Numbered from the stretch's first letter, positions 16,495 to 26,233 are shown. The stretch is DNA of 64,000 nt from Aureliella sp046290675 (GCA_046290675.1 JBKAHA010000002.1:372001-436000); one strand, 5' to 3'. Notes: generated by a model from the sequence alone, not told the origin. Program-made: numbers and translations.

Positions 16495-18492
16495 GTGTGC
16501 GGTATTGTCGGAATTGCGAAGGCACAGATGTCGAAGTGCAGCGTTGAAGAGACTCTGCAGCGAATGAATGGTCAAATCGTTCATCGCGGGCCAGATGACG
16601 AAGGCAACGTGGCTAAGGATGGTATCGGCATCGGGATGCGGCGGCTCAGCATCATGGATGTGGCCGGAGGGCAACAGCCGATCTCGAATGAGGCCGGTAA
16701 TATTCATGTCGTTTGCAATGGAGAAATTTACAACTTCGACATACTGCGGAGCGAACTGCAGAGCCGCGGGCATCAGTTTTCGACGCGGTCGGATGCGGAA
16801 GTCATCGTGCACCTTTATGAGGAGGTTGGCACGCAGTGTTTTGAGAAGTTGCGGGGCATGTATGGCATCGCGATTCTAGACGAGCGTTACGGCAGAATTG
16901 TGGTTGCTCGAGATCGCCTGGGACAGAAACCACTCTTCTTTTCCGAACGAGGCGGTACGTTCCTGTGCGGCTCGGAGATGAAGAGCCTCTTAGCCGCCGA
17001 GCCACGCCTGGCGGAAACCGACTTGGCCGTGCTCGGGCACTATCTACAGTTCGCCTACATCCCAGAGCCTACCACTATCTATCGTCATATTCGGCGATTG
17101 CCGGCAGGGTGTTTTGGAGTGTGGGAATCCGGACGATTTACGCAGGAGTGCTACTGGGACTTTACTTTCCAGCCAGACGAGACTCTCGATGAACAGGAGT
17201 GGGTGGAACGCGTTGATGCGAAGATGGCCGAAGCGGTTCGAATTCGACTTCAAAGTGAAGTACCACTAGGAGTCTTCCTCAGTGGCGGACTCGATTCGAG
17301 CGCAGTGGTCCACTACGCTCACCAAGCGGGGCTCAAACCGCTAAAAACATTCACCGTCGGGTTCGATCGCGATGAGTGGGACGAATCAGCAGACGCAAAA
17401 CGTGTGGCCGATCACTTCGGTACCGAACACCACGTCCTCACACTTACAGAAGGGCATCTGAGAAACTCCTTTGAGGAGACATTGGACAAGATTATCTGGC
17501 ACTGCGATGAGCCATTCGGGGATGCTTCTGCGATCCCGACCCACCATGTTTCTCAGATGGCCCGCGAGCACGTTACGGTGATCCTCAGCGGAGACGGCGG
17601 GGATGAGTTATTCGCTGGATACTCGTCTTACCAAGGCGCTAAGTTCGCGTTGAACTACCATCGCCGCTTGCCAAGCTGGATTGGTGGGAAACTCTTGCCT
17701 GCGACGGCAGATTTCGGCGCTAAGCTCGTTCCGGGTACTCAACGCTACCGCATGAAACGCATCGCGAAAATCTTGCGTGATAGCGCCCTGCCTATTCAGC
17801 AAGCATATCGAGATAAGAGCTCTATTTGGAATGTCCCGCAGTTGGCCAGGCTACTCACCGATGACGGGTTTGAGCAGTGTGATTACTTGGGCGATCAGTA
17901 TCTGCCGAATCGACTGTGGCAGATCTTCCAGAACGCCGTGAGCTCAGCTAACGCGAACGAACTCGTGAGCGGGCTGTCAGAGATTGATATTCGATCCTAC
18001 ATGCGAGATGACATTTTGGTCAAAGTGGACCGCATGAGCATGGCCAATTCATTGGAAGTTCGCTCTCCGTTGCTTGACCATCAGTTGGCTGAGCTCGCGT
18101 CGCAAATTCCGACCCGCCACAAAATCCAGGGACGATCTGGCAAGCATATCCTTCGCAAAGTGCTTGAGGGTAAGCTACCGCCGAAGTCGACGCGCAAAGC
18201 AAAGCAAGGCTTCAGTGTTCCACTTCGGGATTGGTTCCGCGGAGACCTACGAATATTGGTGCACGACAAATTGCTCAGCCACGATGCTCTGCCGCCAGGT
18301 GTGTTCAATGAGCAAGCGATTCGCGAAACCCTTTCGCAGCATGACCGTGGACAAGTCGATCATGCGAATCGAATCTGGCTATTACTTACGATTGCCACTT
18401 GGCATGGTCAGCAAAAAACATTTTCTGATGTCGGAACCAGTAGGCAACCCGAACGGCATGCCGGAATGGAGGTTGTGCCATGCGAGTCCTAA
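16495..18492 (+). CDS. asnB: Asparagine synthase (glutamine-hydrolysing) type amidotransferase 1
   Basis: The 665-residue protein has an N-terminal class II glutamine amidotransferase domain with the nucleophile Cys2 ('CGIVGIA' directly after the GTG start) and 'IVHRGPDDEGN'. A synthetase domain follows, with the PP-loop 'SGGLDSSAVVHYAH' and 'LSGDGGDELFAGYSSYQ'. Enzymes of this family in polysaccharide loci are thought to amidate the carboxyl of uronic acid sugars (WbpS is the precedent), which fits the diacetamido uronic acid genes upstream. The start is fixed by the need for Cys at position 2 and by GAGGAGGG ~8 bases upstream. It overlaps the next gene by 13 bases. A housekeeping asparagine role is possible but unlikely given two such genes in one polysaccharide operon. 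Confidence 0.92.
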   Translation: MCGIVGIAKAQMSKCSVEETLQRMNGQIVHRGPDDEGNVAKDGIGIGMRRLSIMDVAGGQQPISNEAGNIHVVCNGEIYNFDILRSELQSRGHQFSTRSDAEVIVHLYEEVGTQCFEKLRGMYGIAILDERYGRIVVARDRLGQKPLFFSERGGTFLCGSEMKSLLAAEPRLAETDLAVLGHYLQFAYIPEPTTIYRHIRRLPAGCFGVWESGRFTQECYWDFTFQPDETLDEQEWVERVDAKMAEAVRIRLQSEVPLGVFLSGGLDSSAVVHYAHQAGLKPLKTFTVGFDRDEWDESADAKRVADHFGTEHHVLTLTEGHLRNSFEETLDKIIWHCDEPFGDASAIPTHHVSQMAREHVTVILSGDGGDELFAGYSSYQGAKFALNYHRRLPSWIGGKLLPATADFGAKLVPGTQRYRMKRIAKILRDSALPIQQAYRDKSSIWNVPQLARLLTDDGFEQCDYLGDQYLPNRLWQIFQNAVSSANANELVSGLSEIDIRSYMRDDILVKVDRMSMANSLEVRSPLLDHQLAELASQIPTRHKIQGRSGKHILRKVLEGKLPPKSTRKAKQGFSVPLRDWFRGDLRILVHDKLLSHDALPPGVFNEQAIRETLSQHDRGQVDHANRIWLLLTIATWHGQQKTFSDVGTSRQPERHAGMEVVPCES

Positions 18493-19583
18493 TGGTTTGC
18501 CCTGAACTGCCAAGCGTGGGCCGCCCTGGAAGTATGGCACCAGCATTGCGTCAGTTCGAGTCTCTCGAAGAGTTGGGGGTGGAAGTTGAGACGTATGATA
18601 TGCGCGGAATTTCAGTGCTGAAGTACTTGGTCGCTTTGCCTCGTATTCGACTCCGATCGCGCGGCGTCGATATCGTTCATTCGCACTTTGGTTTTTGTGG
18701 CTGGCTGGTGTTCCTCGCTACCCTTTTAATGAGACGACGTCCAAAACGCATTATGTCGTATATGGGCGATGACCTGCTGGGAACGCCTTACAACGAAGAC
18801 GGCGACCTAGAACGGTTCAGCTGTTGGATGGTTCACTTGAACAAATGGCTGGCCAAGAAGTTCGACCGTGTGATCGTCAAGAGCTCGGAAATGAGCCGCG
18901 TGCTCGCTCCGACATCGGCGACCGTTGTTCCGAACGGCGTCGATGTGAGTGCCTTCTGTGCTGCGGAACGAAACGCAGCGCGCCAAGAGATTGGGGTTCC
19001 ACAGCAAGGACTTTACGTTCTGTTTCCAGGGAACCCGGAGAATCCGCGCAAGGGTTATCGGCTGGCAAAAGCGGCCGTCGAGGAAGCCCAGGAGATTGTT
19101 GGGCAATCGATTGGGATCTTGACCTTGTGGGAAGTTTCTCCAGAGCAGGTGCCGCTATTTATGTCAGCCGCCAATCTGATGACGATGACTTCTCTCATTG
19201 AAGGGTCGCCAAACGTGGTGAAGGAAGCCATGGCGTGCAATGTGCCGATCGTCAGTGTCCGTGTCGGTGATACGTTGGAACTGCTTGAAGGCGTTCCGGG
19301 ATGCTATCTGTGCGAGCGTCGCACGGCCGATCTGGCTGAAGGTATCGTCAACGCTATTCGTGATGGCCAAAGCGGTGGTCGCAGGGCCATCGAAGAAAAG
19401 GAGCTCGACCTATCGGCGGTCGCGCAACGTGTTTTGGCGATCTATCAAGAAACCACCGATTCGGGCGAATTGGAACCCAGTCGCATTTCGACTCACGAGA
19501 TCAGCGCCGAAACGAAGGAATCTAGTAGCCCAGGCGAGGCTTGCTATACGACCGCGGACTCCGAACCAATGGAGGCGGTGTGA
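18480..19583 (+). CDS. Glycosyltransferase, GT4 family
   Basis: The 367-residue glycosyltransferase starts 'MRVLMVCPELPSVGRPGS', a typical GT-B N-terminus, and contains 'DIVHSHFGFCGWLV', 'TVVPNGVDVSAFC' and the donor-site E-x7-E motif 'LIEGSPNVVKEAMACNVPIV'. It should extend the lipid-linked oligosaccharide in the cytoplasm. A ~45-residue Ser/Glu-rich C-terminal tail looks disordered. It starts 13 bases inside the upstream amidotransferase gene, and its stop overlaps the next start in TGATG, so it sits in a coupled run between two amidotransferase genes. Confidence 0.9.
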   Translation: MRVLMVCPELPSVGRPGSMAPALRQFESLEELGVEVETYDMRGISVLKYLVALPRIRLRSRGVDIVHSHFGFCGWLVFLATLLMRRRPKRIMSYMGDDLLGTPYNEDGDLERFSCWMVHLNKWLAKKFDRVIVKSSEMSRVLAPTSATVVPNGVDVSAFCAAERNAARQEIGVPQQGLYVLFPGNPENPRKGYRLAKAAVEEAQEIVGQSIGILTLWEVSPEQVPLFMSAANLMTMTSLIEGSPNVVKEAMACNVPIVSVRVGDTLELLEGVPGCYLCERRTADLAEGIVNAIRDGQSGGRRAIEEKELDLSAVAQRVLAIYQETTDSGELEPSRISTHEISAETKESSSPGEACYTTADSEPMEAV

Positions 19584-21505
19584 TGTGCGGAATTGCCGGA
19601 ATAGCCCTTAATGATCCTGGGCAACGCGCGGATGCTGGACGGCTGAGCGCCATGTTGGATGCCATCGTTCACCGAGGGCCCGATGACAGCGGCGTCCTTT
19701 TGGACGGTGAAGTTGCATTGGGAATGCGTCGGCTTAGCATCATCGATTTAGCAGATGGTCAGCAACCAATTTATGACGAATCTGGCCGCTATGGAGTGGT
19801 CTTCAACGGGGAGATCTACAACTACGTTGAGCTTCGGAAGGACCTCGAATCAAGGGGGCATTGTTTCAGGACGAACAGTGATACTGAAGTCATCGTGCAC
19901 CTGTATGAGGACTTCGGAAAAGACTGTGTCGACCACCTGCGAGGCATGTTCGGATTTGCGATATGGGACCGAGTGGAGCGTCGCGTCTTCATTGCCCGTG
20001 ACCGACTTGGAATTAAGCCGTTGTATTACACGGTTGTTGGTAGCAATCTCTATTTTGGATCCGAGGTCAAATCGCTGTTGGCACTCGAAGATGTCGAGCG
20101 TGCCGTCGATCTGCAGGCACTGAGCGACTATTTGTCGTTGAAATATGTGCCTTCACCAAAGACTTTGTTTCGTGGGATCTCCAGTCTCGAGCCAGGGCAT
20201 CATCTGACATACGAACATGGCGAAATCTCCATGGAACGCTATTGGGATCTCAGCTTCGCCAAGTCCACCCAGGCTATTTCGGAAGAGGACGCGATTGAAC
20301 GACTAGGTGAGCTACTGCGCGAGTCCGTGCGGCTTCGCTTGAGAAGCGATGTTCCATTCGGCGCGTTTTTGAGCGGCGGGCTGGACTCAAGTGTGATTGT
20401 CGCGCTAATGGCAGAGCAGATGTCTCAGCCGGTGAAGACATTCTCGGTCGGCTTCAGCGACGCTGAGGGAGTCGACGAATTGCCATACGCGAAACAAGTG
20501 GCAGACGCATTCGGTGCCGAGCACCATACGCTGTCGATTGGTGCAAAGGATTTCTTGACTCACGCCGAGAATGTGCTCTGGCATCTTGATCAACCGATCG
20601 CGGACCAAGCAACGGTGGCGACGCACATGGTTGCGAGGTTAGCTCGCCGTCACGTCAAGATGGTACTCACAGGCGAGGGCGGCGACGAGTTGTTTGCCGG
20701 ATACGCACGGTACGAGGGAGAAAGGTTATCTCCATGGGCGCGAAGGATTCCATCTCCAATTACCTCGCTGGCGAATCAAATAGGTCAGCGAATGCCCGGG
20801 CTGCGGAGAGCGAAGATTGCGCTGAATGCTTTGGCGATCCGCGATGAAGCCCAGCGATTCTCGAATTGGTTCCCCATGTTCAGTGATGATGCCAAAGCAA
20901 ACCTTGTCGAGTCGCAGCTAAGATCGGCGCTGCCAGCCGCTGAGATCTTTGATCGCTACTTGAGTCAGACGGACGCGACAAATCCCCTGGATCGGATGTT
21001 GTATTGCGATAGCAAGGCCTGGCTCGTTGACTACCTACTCCTTCGCGGAGACAAGCTGACAATGGCGAACTCTTTGGAGGCACGGGTGCCATTGTTAGAT
21101 CACCGGCTAGTGGAGTTCGCGGGGCGTCTGCCTGACAGCCTCAAGCTTCGGCACGGGCAGCGCAAGTACTTGCTGAAGCGATTTGGCGAGCAGGTCTTGC
21201 CACGCGAAATTGTGCATCGAGAGAAACAAGGTTTTCCGATTCCCATCGATCGATGGCTGCGGAGGGAAGCCAGTGAGATGATGCAAGACTTATTATCCGA
21301 TGACAGTATTCAGCGTCGAGGCTTCTTCCAAGCCGACACCGTTGAGCATCTCAAGCAGCGGCATCTGAGCGGGTTTGCGGATCATTCTGTCGAACTGTGG
21401 GGGCTGATGAGTCTCGAAATGTGGATGCGGCGTTTCATCGATCAGAGACCTCTTGCTACGGCCAAACCGTGCCGACAACCCAAGTTTGCAGGGGTGCAGC
21501 CGTGA
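19583..21505 (+). CDS. asnB: Asparagine synthase type amidotransferase 2
   Basis: This is a second class II amidotransferase/synthetase of 640 residues, related to but clearly different from the one at 16495. It has Cys2 ('CGIAGIALNDPG'), 'IVHRGPDDSGV', 'VVFNGEIYNYVELRKDLES', 'DRLGIKPLYYTVVGS', and the PP-loop 'SGGLDSSVIVALMAEQ'. The sequence resembles the subfamily I remember as associated with exosortase/EpsH polysaccharide loci, although no exosortase is seen here. It is likely to amidate a carboxyl on a sugar or a linked amino acid. The start at 19583 puts Cys at position 2 and has GGAGG seven bases upstream; a start at 19541 in the same frame is rejected for that reason. The stop overlaps a GTG start (GTGA). 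Confidence 0.92.
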   Translation: MCGIAGIALNDPGQRADAGRLSAMLDAIVHRGPDDSGVLLDGEVALGMRRLSIIDLADGQQPIYDESGRYGVVFNGEIYNYVELRKDLESRGHCFRTNSDTEVIVHLYEDFGKDCVDHLRGMFGFAIWDRVERRVFIARDRLGIKPLYYTVVGSNLYFGSEVKSLLALEDVERAVDLQALSDYLSLKYVPSPKTLFRGISSLEPGHHLTYEHGEISMERYWDLSFAKSTQAISEEDAIERLGELLRESVRLRLRSDVPFGAFLSGGLDSSVIVALMAEQMSQPVKTFSVGFSDAEGVDELPYAKQVADAFGAEHHTLSIGAKDFLTHAENVLWHLDQPIADQATVATHMVARLARRHVKMVLTGEGGDELFAGYARYEGERLSPWARRIPSPITSLANQIGQRMPGLRRAKIALNALAIRDEAQRFSNWFPMFSDDAKANLVESQLRSALPAAEIFDRYLSQTDATNPLDRMLYCDSKAWLVDYLLLRGDKLTMANSLEARVPLLDHRLVEFAGRLPDSLKLRHGQRKYLLKRFGEQVLPREIVHREKQGFPIPIDRWLRREASEMMQDLLSDDSIQRRGFFQADTVEHLKQRHLSGFADHSVELWGLMSLEMWMRRFIDQRPLATAKPCRQPKFAGVQP

Positions 21506-22833
21506 GCGTGGAAAAAATGGAACGGTACGAGTTTACGTCGCCCATGGTCGCCAACCAGCTGTCTGCGAAGAAGGTACGGGCGCCTCGCATTCTGATGCTA
21601 TTGGAGAATGAAGGCTACCCGGCGGACAGCCGCGTGATGCTCGAAGCAGAATCACTTCGCGATGCCGGCTATCAAGTTACCGTAGTCTGTCGCAAAGATG
21701 ACTGCCGCCCTTCGTCTGAACAGGTTCGCGGCATCCAAGTCTACCGTTACCCTGCTCCGCTCCAGATCAATGGCTTCGCTGGGTATCTGCTTGAATATGC
21801 TTACAGCATGGTGGCTCTGTTTTTAGTGGCTCACTATGTGTGGTTTCGGCGCGGCTTTGATGTCGTCCATGTGCATACTCCGCCGGATATGGTTGGGCTG
21901 ATTGCGATTTACTTCCAGTGTTTCGGGAAGAAGTTCGTCTTCGATCACCACGATCTCTCACCGGAGCTCTTCCAGGCACAGCGTGATGGAGGCGGGAGTC
22001 GGTTCGTTGTATCCGCGTTGCAGTTTTTTGAACGCATTGCCTGCCGTCGCGCAAATCGACTCATTGCGACCAACGAATCGCAGCGCTCCGTTCAAGTGGA
22101 GCGATGCGGCGCCAAACTGGACGACTGCGTGGTCGTACGCAATGGTCCAAACGAAATGTTCTTGGAGTATGAACACGATTCGCAGCAGGCAACGCAAACC
22201 GACGATCGATTGGTCATCGGCTACGTCGGTGTAATTGGTGTGCAGGACGGAGTCGACTACTTAATACGCGCGCTCCATCATTTGAAGTTTGAGTTGGGGC
22301 GAGAGGACTTCCGCGCTGTCATCGTCGGCAACGGGCCTGCGATGGGCGAGTTGAAGCGATTAACAGGTGAGCTGGAATTGGACGGTCAGATTGAGTTCAC
22401 TGGCATGATCCCGTTCGCGGACGTACCAAACCAAATCTCGTGCTTCGACGTCGCCACTACGCCGGATCCCAGCAACGCGTACAACGATAGTTGCACCACG
22501 ATCAAGACAATGGAGTACATGGCGCTGGGCAAGCCTACGGTCTGTTTCGAAACGGCAGAGAACAAATACACGGCTGGCGAAAGTGCTGTCTATGCGCAAA
22601 ACAACGATGTGAAAGAGTTTGCGAGAGCGATAGCACGTTTGCTCGACGCACCCGAAGAGCGAACTCGCTTAGGTGAACTTGCAAAACGGCGCGTCTTGGA
22701 TGGATTGACTTGGCAGCACCAGGCTCAAGTGTTGGTTGGGCTCTACGACGATCTGTTTGCAGTCCGGCGAGTCGATGCGAAACGAGCGCCTACCACTAGG
22801 AGCTCGCGATCTAAGGCAATGGTATGTGACTAA
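21502..22833 (+). CDS. Glycosyltransferase, GT4 family (WbuB-like)
   Basis: The 443-residue GT-B glycosyltransferase has 'PRILMLLENEGYPADSRV' near the N-terminus, a hydrophobic stretch at ~95-118 that may touch the membrane, 'DVVHVHTPPDMVGLIAIY', 'FDHHDLSPELF', and the donor half with 'VIGYVGVIGVQDGVDYLI' and 'TTIKTMEYMALGKPTVCFE'. The 'HHDLSPEL' motif resembles glycosyltransferases that add N-acetylated amino sugars (WbuB/WlbH-like), but specificity is not certain. The GTG at 21502 is chosen because its GTGA overlap continues the pattern of coupled genes; the upstream part of the frame lies inside the amidotransferase gene. It is the last gene of the tightly overlapping run that starts at 10251. 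Confidence 0.9.
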   Translation: MSVEKMERYEFTSPMVANQLSAKKVRAPRILMLLENEGYPADSRVMLEAESLRDAGYQVTVVCRKDDCRPSSEQVRGIQVYRYPAPLQINGFAGYLLEYAYSMVALFLVAHYVWFRRGFDVVHVHTPPDMVGLIAIYFQCFGKKFVFDHHDLSPELFQAQRDGGGSRFVVSALQFFERIACRRANRLIATNESQRSVQVERCGAKLDDCVVVRNGPNEMFLEYEHDSQQATQTDDRLVIGYVGVIGVQDGVDYLIRALHHLKFELGREDFRAVIVGNGPAMGELKRLTGELELDGQIEFTGMIPFADVPNQISCFDVATTPDPSNAYNDSCTTIKTMEYMALGKPTVCFETAENKYTAGESAVYAQNNDVKEFARAIARLLDAPEERTRLGELAKRRVLDGLTWQHQAQVLVGLYDDLFAVRRVDAKRAPTTRSSRSKAMVCD

Positions 22834-22992
22834 CCGTTCGCCGCCTGGCCGATCGGAAATAGCATTTTCGGACGGTGTTCACGGTGTTTTTCCAAAATCG
22901 CCGCAGAGTGCGGCGCTTCGGATTTGTTTTTTCGGAACAACTCATAGATACCCCGGGATGGAATCTGGCATCTCTCCATTGGATCAACTGAA

Positions 22993-24240
22993 GTGATTCC
23001 TGAGTTTTATATCGATTCTCCCTCCAATCGATCACCACGCGTTGGTTTGGCTGGGGCCGGTATGGCTCAGGGGATGAGTTATGTGGCTTCTATGCGTACT
23101 TCGACCACTTCTCGCGGACCCGCAAAACTACCCGCGCGCTTCCTGTTCGATGGCGATCTTGGGGATCAGCTGCTGAAGCATCTCCAGGAAGACGCCGCCG
23201 CGGCAAGATTGTCAAGCAAATTTAAGGTGTACTACCGATTCCGCGCTTGCATGCCAATCTTTGTGCGGCAGATGTTACAGCGCGGTCGCAATCGAAATTT
23301 AACGGTTCCCGACAACTGGCATATACCTACGCAGTTCTTTGATGGATTCCGCGCGGGGATCGCGAACCAACGGCCCGATCGAGTTTTGATTCATCCTTGG
23401 CCTGATGGGATGCAGATGTCGGCTGTGTTGACGCATGACGTTGAAACGAAAGCTGGCTTGGACCAAGTTTTTGCTCTAGCCGATGTCGAAGAGTCGCTTG
23501 GGTTTCGAAGCTGCTGGAATCTGATCCCACACAAGTACCCTGTCGACCCAGGAATCGTGGCCGAGCTGAAATGGCGAGGGCACGAAGTTGGAGTTCACGG
23601 CTACAACCACGACGGTCGTTTGTTCGAGTCCAAGGGGCTGTTCAATAGTCGCAAAGCTCCCATCAACGAAGCTATTGAGCGATTTGGAAGTGGTGGTTTT
23701 CGCGCCCCGATGGTTCATCGAAATTTGTTGTGGTTGCAAGAGCTCAATATCGACTACGACGCTTCTTGCTTCGACGTAGATCCTTTCCAGGCAATGCCCG
23801 GCGGCGTCGGAGGTGTATGGCCATTCTTCGCAGGCAAATTTGTTGAGCTGCCGTACACGTTGCCCCAGGATCACACCCTGCTGGTCGCGCTTGGCCAGAC
23901 GAGCCCGAGTATCTGGATCGACAAGTTCCGGTGGCTCGCGCGTATGCGAGGAATGGCGATGTTGATCACGCATCCGGACTACTTAGATTCTCCGAAACGC
24001 ATGGATACCTATCGACAGTATCTCGAGTTTCTCACTGAGCAGAAGGACCAATGCTGGATGGCGCTGCCGCAAGAAGTGGTTTCGTGGTGGAGGCAACGCG
24101 ATGGGATGGAAATCGTGAATGATTCAGGACCTCGAGTGGTAGGCCCTGCATCCGAAAGAGCCACGCTCACCACGTTGCAAGATATGTATCCGAAATGGAC
24201 TCGGCGTCCAACGAGAGTGCAGTTGGATTCCAAGTGTTGA
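22993..24240 (+). CDS. Polysaccharide deacetylase (NodB domain)
   Basis: The 415-residue protein carries a carbohydrate esterase 4 (NodB) domain in its second half. The metal-binding motifs are 'LTHDVE' (H148, D149, counted from the GTG start) and 'HGYNH' (H202, H206), followed by 'GGFRAPMVHRNLLWL'. It should remove N-acetyl groups from amino sugars of the polymer or a precursor. No signal peptide is visible, so it may act in the cytoplasm or leave by another route. The GTG at 22993 is the longest start; ATGs at 23062 and 23077 are also possible. A 159-base gap separates it from the previous gene, so it may have its own promoter. Confidence 0.88.
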   Translation: MIPEFYIDSPSNRSPRVGLAGAGMAQGMSYVASMRTSTTSRGPAKLPARFLFDGDLGDQLLKHLQEDAAAARLSSKFKVYYRFRACMPIFVRQMLQRGRNRNLTVPDNWHIPTQFFDGFRAGIANQRPDRVLIHPWPDGMQMSAVLTHDVETKAGLDQVFALADVEESLGFRSCWNLIPHKYPVDPGIVAELKWRGHEVGVHGYNHDGRLFESKGLFNSRKAPINEAIERFGSGGFRAPMVHRNLLWLQELNIDYDASCFDVDPFQAMPGGVGGVWPFFAGKFVELPYTLPQDHTLLVALGQTSPSIWIDKFRWLARMRGMAMLITHPDYLDSPKRMDTYRQYLEFLTEQKDQCWMALPQEVVSWWRQRDGMEIVNDSGPRVVGPASERATLTTLQDMYPKWTRRPTRVQLDSKC

Positions 24241-24317
24241 TTCGTCTGACGCCCAAGGCTGAGCAAGTCAGAGCAAACACCGCAGACCAAAGAAACAGAA
24301 TCGAAGAAAGAATAGTG

Positions 24318-25205
24318 ATGGTTGCCACCCTAGAGCGTGAGCTATCCGAATCAACCGCCAACGAGTTTGACAAGAGCCTCGAGGTTGACGTTGTGGATCG
24401 GGTCGACGCGGAAACATTTCGACGCGACTACATCAGCCGGAATCGACCATTGAAGATGACCGGGATGATGGCCTCATGGCCAGCCATGCAGCGTTGGAGC
24501 TTTGACTTCTTTCGCGGATTGAATTCCGATTCCAAGATTCACCTGGAAGTTGGAAACGTGATGCAGGAAGATACTCGGTTCCGGCGTGAAGCATTTAAAG
24601 ACTTCATCGAGGACTTGATCGAGGACGACGGTGATGCAGGCAAGCCCAAAGCCTATCTCTCGGTTTTTCGTCTGTTCGACTATTTTCCACATTTGCGGGA
24701 TGACGTGGATTTCTCGATCTTGGATGACCACAAAGTCAAAGCTTCAAGCTCTGGTTGGCTCGGGCCGGCCGGTACGGTGACTGGCTACCATATCGACTGG
24801 GGCGACAATATCTTGGCCCAGATTCATGGACGCAAGCGTTTGCACCTGGCTGCACCTGTTGATACACCGAATATGTACGTCAGCAAGAAGTTTGATCAAG
24901 GAACAACGATCAGTGAGGTCGACCTCAACGATGTTGACCATGAGCGGTTCCCGAAATTTCGCCAGGTTCGGCACGCCGAGATTATTCTGAATCCCGGGGA
25001 GATGATTTTCATCCCTCGCGGATGGTGGCATCACGTGCAGTCGCTGGACAAGTCCATCAGCGTGAGCAACATCACGTTTGATTGGGTGGGGATTGTCCGG
25101 GACGTAATACCGCATCGCCTGAAGCAGGCGTTGCACAACGCTGGCCTATGGAAGTGTCCATGCACTTGCCACGTCGTCTCAAACGGCAAGTGGGTCAAAA
25201 AGTGA
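24318..25205 (+). CDS. JmjC/cupin_8-type 2-oxoglutarate oxygenase
   Basis: The 295-residue protein belongs to the cupin-like JmjC group related to FIH and small-molecule or peptide hydroxylases. The Fe(II) ligands are H158 and D160 in 'GYHIDWGD' and H238 (or H239) in 'IPRGWWHHVQSL'; a Lys in 'IHGRKRLHLAAP' is placed to bind 2-oxoglutarate. N-terminal 'NRPLKMTGMMASWPAMQRW' is typical of the family. It should hydroxylate an amino acid side chain or a small molecule; the substrate is unknown. The C-terminus has a short Cys cluster (KCPCTCH). The start ATG 24318 follows GAAGAAAGA; an ATG at 24195 would overlap the deacetylase and adds no family sequence. Its stop overlaps the FemAB-like gene's GTG, so the two are coupled. 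Such an enzyme is unusual in a polysaccharide locus. Confidence 0.88.
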   Translation: MVATLERELSESTANEFDKSLEVDVVDRVDAETFRRDYISRNRPLKMTGMMASWPAMQRWSFDFFRGLNSDSKIHLEVGNVMQEDTRFRREAFKDFIEDLIEDDGDAGKPKAYLSVFRLFDYFPHLRDDVDFSILDDHKVKASSSGWLGPAGTVTGYHIDWGDNILAQIHGRKRLHLAAPVDTPNMYVSKKFDQGTTISEVDLNDVDHERFPKFRQVRHAEIILNPGEMIFIPRGWWHHVQSLDKSISVSNITFDWVGIVRDVIPHRLKQALHNAGLWKCPCTCHVVSNGKWVKK

Positions 25206-26233
25206 GCAACGAATCGTTCTCGGTTTTGTCGCTGGCCGACGCTGGGGAATCATGGAATCAGTACGTTCATGAACACCCAAAAGGCACCGTGTTTCATACA
25301 CGCGAACTCGTTGAGGCTTTTGCGAATACTCCGAGCAACGCTCCCATTGCGTTGGCGGCCACCGACAGCAACGGGAAGGTTGTCGCACTATTGGTTGCGG
25401 TTCGAATTGCAACTATCAACGGATGGCTGAGCCGCTTTGCTTCCCGCTCAATCTTCTATGCTGAACCTCTTTGCGATTCCACTGACGACGGAATAGCTGC
25501 GCTGAAACAACTATTGCGGGTTCACGACCGCAAGATGAAGTCGACGACGCTTTTCTCGGAAGTGCGCGCGATCAAGGCGGCAGAGTGTGAACGCAGCGCA
25601 CTAGAGCAGAGCGGTTATGAGTACTCTGACTATCTGAACTATGTTGTCGATACTCGTCCTGATCAAGACGAACTGTTTTCGCGTCTCTCCAAGTCGTGCC
25701 GAAGCAAAGTGAAGCGTTCAATCAAACGCGGCGTAGAAATTGAGGCAGGGGAATCAAAAGAGCAGCTCGACACCATGTATCGGCTTGTGCAAACGAGCTA
25801 CGAACGTTCCGGTGTTCCTTTAGTCGACAGGAGACTTTTCACCGAAGCTTTAGAACGTTTAGGCAATGAAGTTGTCCAAGTGCGCATTGCACGTTTCGAA
25901 GGCGAAGCAGTCGCAGCAGGCATTAGCCTGGCTTTTCGCGGACGATTCTACGCATGGTACGGAGGTGGCATGAGGCGACCGGGAATAGCACCCTTCGATG
26001 TGTTGACTTGGGACGAGATACGCTGGGCGAGCGAGAACGGGTTCCAATGCTATGACTTCGGCGGAGCCGGCTGGCCGGACGAAGAATACGGCCCACGCGA
26101 GTTTAAGGCGAAGTTTGGAGGTGACCTGGTTTCGTATGGACGCTACCGAAAGGTGAGTGCCCCGGTTGCACTCAAACTGGCGGAGCAGTCCTACGCTTTA
26201 CTACGAAGTCGCGGATCGCAAGTGACGAGTTAA
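25202..26233 (+). CDS. FemAB-like GNAT-fold transferase 1
   Basis: The 343-residue protein has the double-GNAT fold of the FemAB/BioF2 group (Acetyltransf_6). FemAB enzymes use aminoacyl-tRNA to add amino acids to peptidoglycan; relatives in polysaccharide loci are often called PEP-CTERM/exosortase-system FemAB, and their substrate is unclear. Visible are 'WNQYVHEHPKGTVFHT' at the N-terminus, 'SKSCRSKVKRSIKRGVEIE' before the second GNAT domain, and 'YDFGGAGWPDEEYGPREFK' near the C-terminus. The GTG at 25202 overlaps the cupin gene's stop (GTGA) and is chosen for that reason; ATGs at 25148 and 25160 are alternatives. A paralogue lies 132 bases downstream. Confidence 0.85.
   Translation: MSNESFSVLSLADAGESWNQYVHEHPKGTVFHTRELVEAFANTPSNAPIALAATDSNGKVVALLVAVRIATINGWLSRFASRSIFYAEPLCDSTDDGIAALKQLLRVHDRKMKSTTLFSEVRAIKAAECERSALEQSGYEYSDYLNYVVDTRPDQDELFSRLSKSCRSKVKRSIKRGVEIEAGESKEQLDTMYRLVQTSYERSGVPLVDRRLFTEALERLGNEVVQVRIARFEGEAVAAGISLAFRGRFYAWYGGGMRRPGIAPFDVLTWDEIRWASENGFQCYDFGGAGWPDEEYGPREFKAKFGGDLVSYGRYRKVSAPVALKLAEQSYALLRSRGSQVTS

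Noticed and set aside
18480..18492. Possible frameshift where the amidotransferase and glycosyltransferase overlap
   Set aside because: Both proteins have complete motifs; short overlaps are the rule throughout this operon.
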